Of a DNA stretch of 64,000 nt, positions 1 through 8,581 are shown in pieces. The notes beneath the pieces were generated by a model. That model saw only the letters and a program-made list of their open reading frames with translations. It was not told where the DNA came from and searched no databases. The stretch covers positions 1 to 64,000 of the forward strand of contig NZ_RKKU01000025.1 in assembly GCF_003797945.1 (NCBI RefSeq), given 5' to 3'. Both the position numbers and the translations under genes were made by a program. The stretch is from Pseudomonas neustonica (lineage in GTDB: Bacteria; Pseudomonadota; Gammaproteobacteria; Pseudomonadales; Pseudomonadaceae). Within the stretch, counting starts at the first letter, position 1; each line of letters starts with the position of its first letter.

Positions 1-177
1 CAATTTGTTGTTGCCAGTAGTCTGTTCGCTGCTGCATGGCCATATTTGATTCCTCGCGTAGGTGACGATGGAATCAGTGTGGGATGGAAATTGAACGGGA
101 AACAGGTGCTGATTTGTTGGCGCTTACTGAACATCGCCAGGGTGGTAGCGGGTAAAAATCCGAACTCCACGAGTTAA
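1..177 (+). CDS. 3' fragment of an unidentified gene, cut by the window edge
   Basis: The frame starting at base 1 is open for 58 codons and ends with TAA at 175-177. There is no start codon at the left edge, so the gene would begin outside the window. The translated piece has a hydrophobic stretch near its beginning and a polar end (GKNPNSTS), and reads like a real C-terminus, but I recognise no family. It lies in the island-like region that ends at tRNA-Ser. It could be a chance open frame, since 58 codons without a stop is only moderately significant. Confidence 0.35.
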   Translation, partial: QFVVASSLFAAAWPYLIPRVGDDGISVGWKLNGKQVLICWRLLNIARVVAGKNPNSTS

Positions 178-994
178 TCGATAAATTCTGCATTTAGACG
201 AGCCCTACGACTCTAGAATTTAGCGACACTACTTGTTCTTCAGGCCGAGCCTGACGCGCTAGCTGGGCACGTACCAAATCAGCATTTAAATTTTGGCAGA
301 CGCCAAATACCCATGAAAGCTTTGCTAATGGCAGGGCATATCCGAAGCCCGCGGCCATCAATGATGACTGCGGGACAACCCTCTGCGGCCTAAAGATACA
401 CACCATAACCCCCTGAGGAAATGCCAAAGGACTGGTGAGCTGGGCGCTGAAAGCAACAGCTTCCCAATGCCTTTATGGCCTGATTCTAAGCACCGTCATG
501 CGCTATTTATATACCGCGGCGGTTTTTTTTTAATGGTCCAAACGTTTAAGAGATAGACCCAATTTAATTATTAATAATTTATAAATATCAAAGATATACA
601 AATAATTTCCGGACTATAACGGAAAAAGAACCTGGACAAAACTCAATCGACCGGCCTCCGCCACCGGATTTTCAACCCGGCATGTCGAGCGATCTAGTCA
701 AAATTCAGCCAGATAATCCTGGCACCCAGCTCTGATGCACGGCCTCGATGAAAAGAGCCAGCCCATGCCCCCCGCTCCCCTCCAGGGATCGGTTTCCGGC
801 GCAGCAGATTCAATCGTGCTAGCAGCAGCACACAACGCCGTCCACACGCCTATGAGGAACTCTCAAATGGTTAAAAATCTGACTTCGGTTAGGGGCAGGG
901 ACGCGTGCGTGGGAAGCGTCAAATTATGCGGCCCTGCCCCAACCGGAGCGCCTCACCACGCACAGCTGCACCACCAACAAACACAGGTAAAAAA
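178..994. other. Gene-poor stretch at the end of a probable genomic island
   Basis: I see no convincing gene here. Bases about 530-615 are strongly AT-rich, unlike the surrounding GC-rich genome. A short GC hairpin followed by a run of T lies near 512-530 and may be a terminator. A bulged inverted repeat at 886-945 is listed separately. Short open frames at 194-427 (minus) and 735-998 (plus) have no ribosome-binding site or recognisable motif and are not called. Confidence 0.5.
886..945. repeat. Long inverted repeat with one bulged base upstream of the integrase-like gene
   Basis: The left arm is CGGTTAGGGGCAGGG (886-900) and the right arm is CCCTGCCCCAACCG (932-945). They pair over 14 bp with one bulged A, around a 31-nt loop that has smaller self-complementary parts (ACGC/GCGT). 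It ends about 50 bp before the integrase-like start codon. It is not followed by a T run, so it is not a standard terminator. It could be a recombinase binding site, a folded leader or a relic of an attachment site. Confidence 0.55.
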
Positions 995-1978
995 ATGATG
1001 AAAAAACCCATGAAAAGAGCGGCCAAGAGAAATTTTGGTTTTGGTCGTCAGCTCAGATATTCGATGTCTCACGCACTGAATATTTTTTACGGTGACCGTG
1101 ATCATTACGGCACCCGGCGAACGCACAACTATCGGCTACGGATTTTTGCAAGATTCTGCAGAAAAAAAGGATTGGTCGACGCGCGATTGATTACCCAGTC
1201 GACCCTCGATTCATACGGGGAGTACCTGAGGTGTCGTTTGGAGGGTGATTACGTTTGGCCAGATGGAGATGCAGACAAGTCAATCTCGACAGCGTATGCG
1301 CACAATCTGATCTCGACCGCGAACACGGTACTGTTCGCAATGCGCAGAAACTCGAAGATCGAGCTATCAGCACTACGCGCCTTGAATACGTCTCGAAGCC
1401 ATGTCCGAGAGGAGCCAGCGAATGCAGATCAAGGAGCCGTCACTCAAGCGGTCGCAAAGATGTTAGACCAAGGAGATAGGCGAGGCGCAGCGGTAGTTTT
1501 GTTGGCTCGCCATTGGGGCATGCGCGCTCAGGAGGCAACCTTACAAGATCTCCACCGAATGCATCGTGAGATTTTGATGACTGGTGGCGCCTGCATCCTG
1601 GAAGGCTGCAAAGGAGGCCGTAAAAGCACTGACCGTTGGGTATCAGCGACGCCTGAACGGATAGAGTCGCTAGAGTTCGCATTGCGGTCTCGCCCAATCG
1701 GGTCTCGATGTCTGCTGGAGGAGGCAGAAACGGTAAAGCTATTTTATCAACGAGAGCTAAATAGGTGTCGTCGCGTGCTTCGTTCTTTCGACATTATCAG
1801 CTATCGAGAATTGCGCGCGGCGTTTGCTGCAGACGTTTATGAATCTGCCACAGGCATACAACCCATGACCGGCCGTCATGTTCCTCGAGAGCTCGATAGA
1901 AAAGCCAGGGAAGAAGTAGCCCGGGTTCTAGGCCATGGCAGGGCCCAAATATCTAGCTGCTATGTGGGTGGATATTGA
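995..1978 (+). CDS. Integrase domain-containing protein (tyrosine recombinase-like)
   Basis: A 327-residue protein if read from ATG 995, which has AGG seven bases upstream; an in-frame ATG at 905 would add an arginine/proline-rich piece that looks non-coding. The C-terminal part keeps tyrosine-recombinase marks: an arginine in GMRAQEA, a RELRAAFA segment matching the HxxR box but with Arg in place of His, a late His in VLGHGRAQ, and a Tyr in SSCYVGGY as candidate nucleophile. The N-terminus is basic and probably binds DNA. It belongs to the atypical integrase-domain proteins often found in Pseudomonas islands. It overlaps the next gene by 4 bp and points toward tRNA-Ser, the likely insertion target. 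Confidence 0.75.
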   Translation: MMKKPMKRAAKRNFGFGRQLRYSMSHALNIFYGDRDHYGTRRTHNYRLRIFARFCRKKGLVDARLITQSTLDSYGEYLRCRLEGDYVWPDGDADKSISTAYAHNLISTANTVLFAMRRNSKIELSALRALNTSRSHVREEPANADQGAVTQAVAKMLDQGDRRGAAVVLLARHWGMRAQEATLQDLHRMHREILMTGGACILEGCKGGRKSTDRWVSATPERIESLEFALRSRPIGSRCLLEEAETVKLFYQRELNRCRRVLRSFDIISYRELRAAFAADVYESATGIQPMTGRHVPRELDRKAREEVARVLGHGRAQISSCYVGGY

Positions 1979-2346
1979 TGAATATCAGCCTGGTGTTAAG
2001 GCGCCTGCGTTTTGAAGGCAAATCCTCTGAGATATCCCAGAGAAAAGTCATCGGTCGCCTGAACAAAATATGCAGGATAATAAGTGAAAAATTTCCTGAG
2101 GTTCAGCGACCTGACCAAATCAAACTCAAACACCTGCAATACGTCAGGAATGAAGGATTGGCCGGGTACAGCGCTGCTACTACTGTGGACTACAAACGCA
2201 CTATCGTTATTTTGGTGGAAGCATTGGAGAGGCAGAGAGACTGGTTACCTCCTTTAAAACTGGAAAAGGACCCGAGTAAAGGTGGTCGTCCGTCTTCGAC
2301 ACAGGTGATCTGCAGCGGAGCCAGGAACCGAAGAGGTGTGCGTTGA
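1975..2346 (+). CDS. Small integrase-associated protein of unknown function
   Basis: A 123-residue basic protein whose ATG overlaps the stop of the integrase-like gene (ATGA), implying translational coupling. Its first 90 residues look like an alpha-helical core-binding (SAM-like) domain of a tyrosine recombinase, without any catalytic domain; the end is rich in Gly, Arg and Ser (KGGRPSSTQV). It may be a DNA-binding partner or a directionality factor for the upstream recombinase. It ends about 85 bp before the terminator of the tRNA-Ser gene. The function is inferred from position and composition only; it could instead be a truncated integrase. Confidence 0.6.
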   Translation: MMNISLVLRRLRFEGKSSEISQRKVIGRLNKICRIISEKFPEVQRPDQIKLKHLQYVRNEGLAGYSAATTVDYKRTIVILVEALERQRDWLPPLKLEKDPSKGGRPSSTQVICSGARNRRGVR

Positions 2347-2431
2347 ACCGGGATCCGATTGTGCTCTGCGCTTCGAGGTCGACATTTAACATCGTCGCAA
2401 GAATAATCACATCTGTAGTAGACCAGACGCA

Positions 2432-2474
2432 AAAAAGCCCCAACAACCGTTGCTGGTATGTTGGGGCTTTTGTT
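2432..2474 (-). terminator. Rho-independent terminator downstream of tRNA-Ser
   Basis: Arms AGCCCCAACA and TGTTGGGGCT flank a short loop, with an A run on one side and a T run on the other. It could act in both directions, ending tRNA-Ser transcription on the minus strand and the integrase pair on the plus strand. Confidence 0.85.
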
Positions 2475-2521
2475 GGCAATAAACCAAAATCGCTCGCAAG
2501 CTATTGATTTAATTACAAGTA

Positions 2522-2611
2522 TGGCGGAGAGTCAGGGATTCGAACCCTGGGAACTGTTGCCAGTTCAACGGATTTCGAATCCGTCCCGTTCGACCACTCC
2601 GGCAACTCTCC
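2522..2611 (-). tRNA. tRNA-Ser (anticodon CGA)
   Basis: A 90-nt class II tRNA read on the minus strand. The acceptor stem GGAGAGU pairs with ACUCUCC, the anticodon stem ACGGA/UCCGU holds the loop UUCGAAA (anticodon CGA), there is a long variable arm, and the T arm contains GGUUCGAAUCC. The 3' CCA is encoded. Its 3' end faces the integrase genes, the usual arrangement when a mobile element has inserted into a tRNA gene. Confidence 0.96.
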
Positions 2612-2666
2612 AAGTCGGTGCGCATGGTAGCAGCTTTCGCCTGTTTGACGGAAGCTGCCGGCGCGT

Positions 2667-3380
2667 TCAGGGAAGTTCGACGCCCAGACGCTTGGCGACT
2701 TCTTCGTAGGCTTCGATCACGCCGCCCAGGCCCTGACGGAAGCGGTCCTTATCCATTTTCTTGCGGGTTTCTTTGTCCCACAGACGGCAGCCGTCGGGAC
2801 TGAACTCGTCGCCCAGCACGATTTCACCCTTGAACAGACCGAACTCCAGTTTGAAGTCGACCAGCATCAGGCCAGCGTCATCAAACATGGCTTTGAGTAC
2901 GTCGTTGACCTGCAGGGTCAGCTCCTGCATGCGCGTGAGCTGCTCGGCGGTGGCCCAACCGAAGGTGACGACGTGCGACTGGTTAATGAAGGGGTCACCC
3001 TTGGCGTCGTCCTTCAGAAACAACTCAAAGGTCGGCGGCGTTAGCGCCATGCCCTCTTCAACACCCAGGCGCTTGACCAGGCTACCGGCCGCGTAGTTTC
3101 GCACTACGCATTCGACCGGAATCATGTCGAGCTTTTTGACCAGACACTCGGTATCGGACACCAGGCGATCGAACTGGGTAGGAATACCGGCGTCCTGCAG
3201 TTTTTGCATGATGAAGGCATTAAAGCGGTTGTTAACCATGCCTTTACGATCGAGCTGTTCGATCTTTTTCCCATCAAAAGCGGAGGTGTCGTTACGGAAC
3301 AGCAGGATCAGCCGGTCCGGATCATCTGTGGTGTAAACCGATTTGGCCTTACCGCGATACAGTTCAGTACGTTTTTCCAT
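2667..3380 (-). CDS. purC: Phosphoribosylaminoimidazole-succinocarboxamide synthase (SAICAR synthetase)
   Basis: Joins aspartate to CAIR using ATP in purine synthesis, in the cytoplasm. The 237-residue length is typical for bacterial PurC. Visible motifs are [10 protein letters not shown] near the start (nucleotide binding), [11 protein letters not shown] around 90-100, LVDFKLEFG around 173 and [12 protein letters not shown]. The start at 3380 follows GGGAG by a short spacer; a longer upstream frame would intrude into the preceding gene. Its ATG overlaps the TAA of the metallo-beta-lactamase-fold gene by one base, so the two are probably co-transcribed. Later enzymes of the pathway, purM and purN, lie at 37-38.7 kb. 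Confidence 0.97.
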   Translation of the reverse strand: MEKRTELYRGKAKSVYTTDDPDRLILLFRNDTSAFDGKKIEQLDRKGMVNNRFNAFIMQKLQDAGIPTQFDRLVSDTECLVKKLDMIPVECVVRNYAAGSLVKRLGVEEGMALTPPTFELFLKDDAKGDPFINQSHVVTFGWATAEQLTRMQELTLQVNDVLKAMFDDAGLMLVDFKLEFGLFKGEIVLGDEFSPDGCRLWDKETRKKMDKDRFRQGLGGVIEAYEEVAKRLGVELP

Positions 3381-4177
3381 TATCGGCTCCCGCTTTGCGC
3401 GCAATGGTGATGGGATAATCCCGAAATCGTCTGCCAAGGCAGGCCCTGATTCTGCTCTGCCAGCAGCAATTCGCCAGACCAACCCGCTAACGCATCAGTT
3501 AATGCGTCACGCGCCAGTTCTGGCCGGTTGTTTTTTTCACTGATGTGGGCAACGGCAATGTGCTGCAACTGCTCCAGATCAATCATGCCCAGCAGGCTGG
3601 CAGCCTGCTGATTACTCAAATGCCCCAGTTCTCCGCCAACTCGCGCCTTAAGAAAGCCAGGATAGGGACCGTACGCCAGCATGTGCGGGTCATAGTTGGC
3701 TTCCAGAAAGAGCGCATCCAGCCTGGCGTATTGCTCTACGATCCAGGGTGTAATGCTGCCAGTGTCAGTCAGCACTCCTAAACGCTCGCGGCCATTATCA
3801 AACACAAACTGACAAGGCTCGCGCGCATCATGGGGCACCGCGACCGGGCTGACTTCCAGGTCGCCTATCAACAGCGGACTGTGCAGATCAATCCAGCGCA
3901 AATCCAGGCCTTCCTGACGCAAGGCGTAACCCGTGCCGGGCGTCAGGTAGACGGGCAGATCGAAACGACGTGCCAGCTTTGCTACACCCTGAATATGATC
4001 AGAGTGCTCGTGCGTCACCAGTATCGCCGTCAGCTGATCACCACCGATACCTGCCTGACGCAGGCGCTGCTCGGTGGAGCGCAGACTGAAGCCGCAATCT
4101 ACCAGCAGCCGGGTGTTGCCCTGCTCGATCAGCGTACCGTTACCCTTACTACCACTACCAAGGGAACAGTAGCGCAC
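3380..4177 (-). CDS. MBL-fold metal-dependent hydrolase (YycJ-like)
   Basis: A 265-residue metallo-beta-lactamase-fold protein. The metal-binding signature THEHSDH is at about 55-61, preceded by the GSGSKGNGT strand typical of the YycJ/WalJ group; later metal ligands are likely in [14 protein letters not shown] and VAHISEKNN. The substrate is unknown; relatives in other bacteria are linked to exonuclease activity or cell-wall homeostasis. It lies 4 bp downstream of bamC and overlaps purC, so it belongs to a dapA-bamC-MBL-purC transcription unit. The fold is clear, the exact role is not. Confidence 0.88.
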   Translation of the reverse strand: MRYCSLGSGSKGNGTLIEQGNTRLLVDCGFSLRSTEQRLRQAGIGGDQLTAILVTHEHSDHIQGVAKLARRFDLPVYLTPGTGYALRQEGLDLRWIDLHSPLLIGDLEVSPVAVPHDAREPCQFVFDNGRERLGVLTDTGSITPWIVEQYARLDALFLEANYDPHMLAYGPYPGFLKARVGGELGHLSNQQAASLLGMIDLEQLQHIAVAHISEKNNRPELARDALTDALAGWSGELLLAEQNQGLPWQTISGLSHHHCAQSGSR

Positions 4178-4181
4178 TAGC

Positions 4182-5312
4182 TCAGGGCCCTTCGTTCAGG
4201 TTATCCCGGATCTTCTGCAGCAAGTCGCGGGCGACAGTGCCATCAGCGGCCTTTTCGATGCCAGCGTCTACTGTCACTTCAATACGATTAGAGACTGGCG
4301 TCAGGCGCACCTGGATCTGGCTCGCCGCCGCGCTCTCGTCTTTCTCGTCTTCGTCGTCGCCGCCAAACCAGCCAGAGAAGAAACCAGGTTCTTCCTTGTC
4401 GCTACGCGTCTGATCCAGGTCGACGTAGTACACACCGGAGCTGCGGTTAAAGTCGGTTACCAACACATCGGCACGCGAGAGAGAGTCACCGACTTCAACC
4501 CAGGCACGATTAAAGTCAGTGCTCATCGCCAGCACGCTGTTGCCTGCGCCGTCCTGCTCAAGGGAGGTCTGGATCGGACCGATGTTGGCAAGACTGGAGC
4601 CCTGGCCACTGTTGCGATTGGCTATGCTCTGGTTGAGGTAGGTTTCCAGCTCGGCCAACAGGCCGCGCTCGAAGCCAGAGATATCGGACCGGCTTGGCCA
4701 CTCGCTGTCATCATCGCCGATATCGCGGCTTTGATGAATGACTCGCACTTCGCTGGAACCGGCATTGACGCCAGGCTCAAGACGGATGCGAAAACGCTGC
4801 TCTTCGCCATCGATACGACGCCCTTCTTCCAGCGTTGGCAGCAAGCGACGAACCAGTGGACTGTAGGCTCCCTTGGAGAAATCCATCCAGTCAGTCGAAA
4901 ACTGGCTCAGCGCGCGGTCATGCTGCGCCATTGGCACTTGATAATCTGCCCAGAAACGCTCTAGCAAAGGCCATACGTCAGTCGCCGGCAATTGCGCCAA
5001 CAACCAGCGGTCGCGACCATCCTGCTGCAAGGAAAAGGCGGCAGTATCAGCGCTTGCCAGCATGGGCTGAGGGCGTGGGGTTTCATAATCCTTCGCGGAA
5101 ACCCCTGTGGCAGAAATCTGCCCTGGAACTGGCAACAAGTCACCAATCGGCTTGCTCTGCAGATCCGCTGGCACCGTCATGCGTGGTTGCACTTGCGCGT
5201 CCTGGTAGTCACTGCCGCGATCGCGGAAATAACCTTCATCGCCCATCAGATAACCACAGCCGCTGAGGCTGGCCAGTACACCTATAGTCAGTGCGCTAAG
5301 CACAGGCTTCAT
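4182..5312 (-). CDS. bamC: Outer-membrane assembly lipoprotein BamC
   Basis: A 376-residue lipoprotein of the beta-barrel assembly machinery (BamABCDE), which folds outer-membrane proteins. The start MKPVLSALTIGVLASLSGC gives a lipoprotein signal with lipobox LSGC. An unstructured N-terminal region follows (Tyr, Asp and Gln rich, where BamC contacts BamD), then two helix-grip domains at about 95-215 and 250-370. There is an acidic loop near 320-335. The gene sits 34 bp after dapA, the same pairing as dapA-bamC (nlpB) in E. coli. An earlier in-frame ATG would overlap dapA and lacks a signal peptide, so it is rejected. Confidence 0.92.
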   Translation of the reverse strand: MKPVLSALTIGVLASLSGCGYLMGDEGYFRDRGSDYQDAQVQPRMTVPADLQSKPIGDLLPVPGQISATGVSAKDYETPRPQPMLASADTAAFSLQQDGRDRWLLAQLPATDVWPLLERFWADYQVPMAQHDRALSQFSTDWMDFSKGAYSPLVRRLLPTLEEGRRIDGEEQRFRIRLEPGVNAGSSEVRVIHQSRDIGDDDSEWPSRSDISGFERGLLAELETYLNQSIANRNSGQGSSLANIGPIQTSLEQDGAGNSVLAMSTDFNRAWVEVGDSLSRADVLVTDFNRSSGVYYVDLDQTRSDKEEPGFFSGWFGGDDEDEKDESAAASQIQVRLTPVSNRIEVTVDAGIEKAADGTVARDLLQKIRDNLNEGP

Positions 5313-5346
5313 AAACGTTTCCTTGGTAAACAGGTTTCCGGTTTGA

Positions 5347-6222
5347 TCAAAGCAAGCCGCACTGACGCAGGGCTTCATGAACCGTATCGTGACAACGTGA
5401 GCTAAGCGGGGTTAGCGGCAAACGAATACCGTCGGCGATCAGCCCCATTTCCAACAGCGCCCACTTCACCGGAATGGGGTTGGACTCGATAAACAGTGTT
5501 TTATGCAGCGGCATCAAGGCATCGTTCATGCTGCGTGCTGCATCATGATCACCACGCAAGGCGGCCGCACACAGCTCGTGCATGGCGCGCGGTGCAACGT
5601 TGGCAGTGACCGAAATATTGCCTTTGCCGCCCAACAGGATAAGTTCTGCGGCGGTAGCATCGTCACCGGAATAGACTGCCATGCGGTCGCCTACGCGCTG
5701 GATCACTTCCGCTGCGCGCTGCAAGTCACCCGTAGCCTCTTTGATACCGACGATATTGCTGATATCCGCTAGACGCTCAACGGTTTCCGGCAACATATCG
5801 CATGCGGTACGGCCTGGAACGTTGTACAGAATCTGCGGAATGGCGACGGTTTCAGCGATATGCTTGTAATGCAGATACAAACCTTCTTGCGTTGGCTTGT
5901 TGTAGTAAGGCGTTACCAATAGCGCCGCATCGGCTCCGACGCTGCGGGCAGCTTCAGTCAGCTCGACCGCTTCGCGGGTGGAGTTGGCACCGGTACCGGC
6001 AATAACCGGAATACGGCCAGCAACCTGCTGTACCACGCGCCGAATGGCTTCCTTGTGCTCACCCATATCCAGGGTGGCGGACTCGCCAGAGGTGCCCACG
6101 GCAACAATGCCATCGGTGCCATTTTCCAGATGAAAGTTAATCAGGCGCTCAAGTGCCTCCCAATCAAGATTCCCGCGGGAATCCATCGGTGTTACCAGCG
6201 CCACCAGGCTGCCTGAAATCAT
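5347..6222 (-). CDS. dapA: 4-hydroxy-tetrahydrodipicolinate synthase
   Basis: First committed enzyme of the lysine and meso-diaminopimelate branch; condenses pyruvate with aspartate semialdehyde. The 291-residue length matches the family. Key residues are visible: the Schiff-base lysine K161 in [10 protein letters not shown]133 in [10 protein letters not shown], the T44 region GTSGES, and Tyr106/107 in TPYYNKP. It is a TIM barrel that forms a tetramer. It heads the dapA-bamC-MBL-purC run and is divergent from gcvR, with about 190 bp between the two starts holding both promoters. Confidence 0.97.
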   Translation of the reverse strand: MISGSLVALVTPMDSRGNLDWEALERLINFHLENGTDGIVAVGTSGESATLDMGEHKEAIRRVVQQVAGRIPVIAGTGANSTREAVELTEAARSVGADAALLVTPYYNKPTQEGLYLHYKHIAETVAIPQILYNVPGRTACDMLPETVERLADISNIVGIKEATGDLQRAAEVIQRVGDRMAVYSGDDATAAELILLGGKGNISVTANVAPRAMHELCAAALRGDHDAARSMNDALMPLHKTLFIESNPIPVKWALLEMGLIADGIRLPLTPLSSRCHDTVHEALRQCGLL

Positions 6223-6416
6223 GCAACTGCTCCACTTGAAACATTAAACGACAATGGTACTTTCGCCGTGCAGCCAGCACAAGGGACGCCCACACTCAAA
6301 TAGCACCTGTTGGCCGCTAAAACTGGCAGTTGAACCGCCGGGAGCAGGCTGTGACAATAGCCGCTGCGTTTTCGTGTGCCAACCGGCACTCGTTACCCCT
6401 TTTTTTGAGGATCATC

Positions 6417-6974
6417 ATGTCCAGCACCCCCAGTCAACGCGATCAGTATCTGGTCATCAACGTGATGGGTCAGGAAACGACGGCGCTAGCCAGCATGCTG
6501 ACCCGTCTGTGCACGGAACAGCGCTGCAGCATAGTCAACAGCCGCATGAGCCGACATGGCACGTGCGCAGTGCTGTTGCTTCAGGTCAGTGGCAATTGGG
6601 ACGCGCTGGCCAGACTCGAAACCCTGTTGCCGCCGCTCGCCAAGCGCGAACACTTTGTGCTGTCGATGAGCCGCAGCCAGAGCATTGAGGAGCGCCCGCA
6701 GGCCCTGCCCTACAATGTCTTTGTCACTGCAGCGCAACGACCGGAGCTGGTCGGCGAACTCTGCACTTTCTTCCAGCAGCTCAGCATTGACATTGAAGAC
6801 CTGCAAAGCTTTACCTACCTGGCGCAGCATACCGGGACAGCGATGATCAACCTCACGCTGACCATTGCCATACCCGCGAGAACGCAGCTTAGCTGGCTGC
6901 GAGAGCAGTTCCTGGATTTCTGTGACGAACTCAATCTTGATGCCGTGATCGAACCCTGGCGCCCTTTGCACTGA
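6417..6974 (+). CDS. gcvR: ACT-domain protein, glycine cleavage system regulator (GcvR-like)
   Basis: A 185-residue protein with two ACT-type amino-acid-binding domains, at about 8-85 and 98-180. In E. coli GcvR holds the activator GcvA inactive when glycine is scarce. The start at 6417 follows GAGG by 6 bases; the longer upstream frame has no such site. It is divergent from dapA and 16 bp ahead of bcp, a neighbourhood I recall as conserved in Pseudomonas. The family assignment is good; a role in glycine cleavage is inferred from E. coli, and no gcv genes are in the window. Confidence 0.82.
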   Translation: MSSTPSQRDQYLVINVMGQETTALASMLTRLCTEQRCSIVNSRMSRHGTCAVLLLQVSGNWDALARLETLLPPLAKREHFVLSMSRSQSIEERPQALPYNVFVTAAQRPELVGELCTFFQQLSIDIEDLQSFTYLAQHTGTAMINLTLTIAIPARTQLSWLREQFLDFCDELNLDAVIEPWRPLH

Positions 6975-6990
6975 ACCTGACGAGGCAACT

Positions 6991-7458
6991 ATGACCATCG
7001 AACTCAACAAGCCACTCCCCGCGTTTACAGCCAAAGCGACCAACGAGCAGACCGTCAGCCCCGAGAGCCTGGCGGGCAGCAAGGCGGTGATCTACTTCTA
7101 CCCCAAGGACAACACGCCCGGCTGCACGACCGAAGGCCAGGACTTCCGTGATCAGTTTGCCGCATTCCGCGACGCTGGCGCAGTAATCTATGGCGTTTCG
7201 CGCGATAGCCTGCGCACCCACGCCAACTTCAAGGCCAAGCATGAGTTTCCCTTTGAGCTGATCAGCGACCCGGAAGAAGAGCTGTGCAAGCTGTTTGACG
7301 TAATCAAACTCAAAAAGCTCTATGGCAAGGAGTACGAAGGTATTGAACGCAGCACCTTCCTGATCGATGCCAAGGGCGTGCTGCGGCAGGAGTGGCGCAA
7401 GGTCAAGGTGCCCGGGCACGTGGCCGACGTACTGGCGGCCGTGCAGGCGCTTGATTGA
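6991..7458 (+). CDS. bcp: Thioredoxin-dependent thiol peroxidase (Bcp/PrxQ)
   Basis: Reduces hydrogen peroxide and organic hydroperoxides. A 155-residue peroxiredoxin with the peroxidatic cysteine C45 in NTPGCTTEGQ. The resolving cysteine that E. coli Bcp has five residues later is replaced here by glutamine (Q50) and I see no other Cys close by in the fold, so it should work as a 1-Cys enzyme or use an external thiol. It starts 16 bp after gcvR and is probably co-transcribed with it. A strong hairpin follows its stop. Confidence 0.95.
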   Translation: MTIELNKPLPAFTAKATNEQTVSPESLAGSKAVIYFYPKDNTPGCTTEGQDFRDQFAAFRDAGAVIYGVSRDSLRTHANFKAKHEFPFELISDPEEELCKLFDVIKLKKLYGKEYEGIERSTFLIDAKGVLRQEWRKVKVPGHVADVLAAVQALD

Positions 7459-7468
7459 GTAACCGCCT

Positions 7469-7500
7469 GGTTACCCTGCAATGCTTATTGCGGGGTAACC
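7469..7500. terminator. Hairpin between convergent bcp and AI-2E genes
   Basis: Arms GGTTACCCTGCAAT and ATTGCGGGGTAACC pair over 14 bp with one mismatch around a GCTT loop. There is no T run. It contains the stop codon of the AI-2E gene, so the 3' end of that gene is part of the stem. A bidirectional end-of-transcript structure is likely. Confidence 0.6.
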
Positions 7501-8576
7501 GAGGCGTCCGAGGTATCGCTGGCGGCTTCCAGACCACGCGGCCAAGCGTAGAGCACAGCCTTGAACAAGGTGGCCAGCGGAATAGCAAAGAACACGCCCC
7601 AGAAGCCCCACAACCCGCCAAAGATAAGCACTGCGGCGATGATAGCGACCGGGTGAAGATTAACTGCCTCGGAAAACAGTACCGGCACCAGCACGTTGCC
7701 ATCGAGCATCTGGATCACGCCATACACCACCATCAGCACCATAAACTCGTTGCTCAAGCCCCACTGAAACAGGCCAATCATGGCAACGGGAATAGTCACC
7801 ACCGTAGCGCCTATATAGGGCACCAGCACCGACAACCCCACCAGAACGGCCAACAGGGCTGCGTAGTTAACGCCCAAAATGGCGAACGAGATGTAGGTCA
7901 CGACCCCCACGATAAGAATCTCAACCGCCTTGCCACGTATATAGTTACCGATTTGCTCATTCATTTCCTGCCAGACGAGCTTCATCAGCCGTCGCTCGCG
8001 GGGTAAATGGCGCACCAACCAACCGGTCAGTTGCTGGCTATCCTTGAGAAAGAAAAACACCAGAATCGGCACCAGTACCAGGTACACCAGCATGGTGATA
8101 ACAAAAGGCAGGCTGGACAGCGACTGCGACAGTACCCATTGGCCAAATTGCCCCACCTCGCCATTGACCGACGAGATCAGGCGCTCAATCTGGGTTTCAG
8201 TCACGATAGAGGGGTAGAGCTCGGGCAAATGCATAAGCTGGTCCTGCCACTCACCAATCATGCGCGGCGCTTCATTGAACAGATTCAACATTTGCCGCCA
8301 AACCAGCGGCAGAATAACGCCCAACAGCGCAGCCAGGGCGCCGAGAAAGACCAGGAATACCAACCACACCGCGACCCAGTGCGGGAAATGCCAGCGTTGC
8401 AGACGCGTGACCAGCCCCTGCAGCAAGTAAGCGAGCACCACCCCCGTCAGCAACGGCGCGAGCTTGTCCCCAAAGGTGATGATGATGGCGAAACCCAACG
8501 CCAGTACAACAGCCAGCACCACAGCCTCTTCATCAGAAAAGTAGCGCTGAACCCAACCTTGAAACACTTTTAACAT
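7485..8576 (-). CDS. AI-2E family (PerM-like) membrane permease
   Basis: A 363-residue integral membrane protein with about eight hydrophobic segments: a pair near 20-55, one near 65-85, a soluble helical portion at about 95-150, and the rest in the C-terminal half. The ILGVNYA...VPYIGATVVTIP segment around 235-270 is typical of the AI-2E transporter family. Substrates of Pseudomonas members are generally unknown; the family name comes from the autoinducer-2 exporter TqsA. The ATG at 8576 is preferred over a TTG further up. It sits 5 bp after tusA and is convergent with bcp. A paralogue lies at 34.4-35.5 kb. Confidence 0.88.
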   Translation of the reverse strand: MLKVFQGWVQRYFSDEEAVVLAVVLALGFAIIITFGDKLAPLLTGVVLAYLLQGLVTRLQRWHFPHWVAVWLVFLVFLGALAALLGVILPLVWRQMLNLFNEAPRMIGEWQDQLMHLPELYPSIVTETQIERLISSVNGEVGQFGQWVLSQSLSSLPFVITMLVYLVLVPILVFFFLKDSQQLTGWLVRHLPRERRLMKLVWQEMNEQIGNYIRGKAVEILIVGVVTYISFAILGVNYAALLAVLVGLSVLVPYIGATVVTIPVAMIGLFQWGLSNEFMVLMVVYGVIQMLDGNVLVPVLFSEAVNLHPVAIIAAVLIFGGLWGFWGVFFAIPLATLFKAVLYAWPRGLEAASDTSDASVTPQ

Positions 8577-8581
8577 GGTAA

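Noticed and set aside
194-427. Minus-strand open frame of 77 codons in the island end
   Set aside because: No ribosome-binding site, no recognisable motif, and overlaps nothing informative; it is compatible with chance in this composition.
905-994. N-terminal extension of the integrase-like protein
   Set aside because: It would translate the right arm of the inverted repeat; the ATG at 995 has a good ribosome-binding site.
735-998. Plus-strand open frame of 87 codons before the integrase-like gene
   Set aside because: It runs through the inverted repeat, overlaps the integrase start region and has an improbable composition; no start signal.
8007-8573. A 188-codon plus-strand frame opposite the AI-2E permease
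   Set aside because: His/Gln-rich antisense frame typical of the opposite strand of membrane-protein codons.
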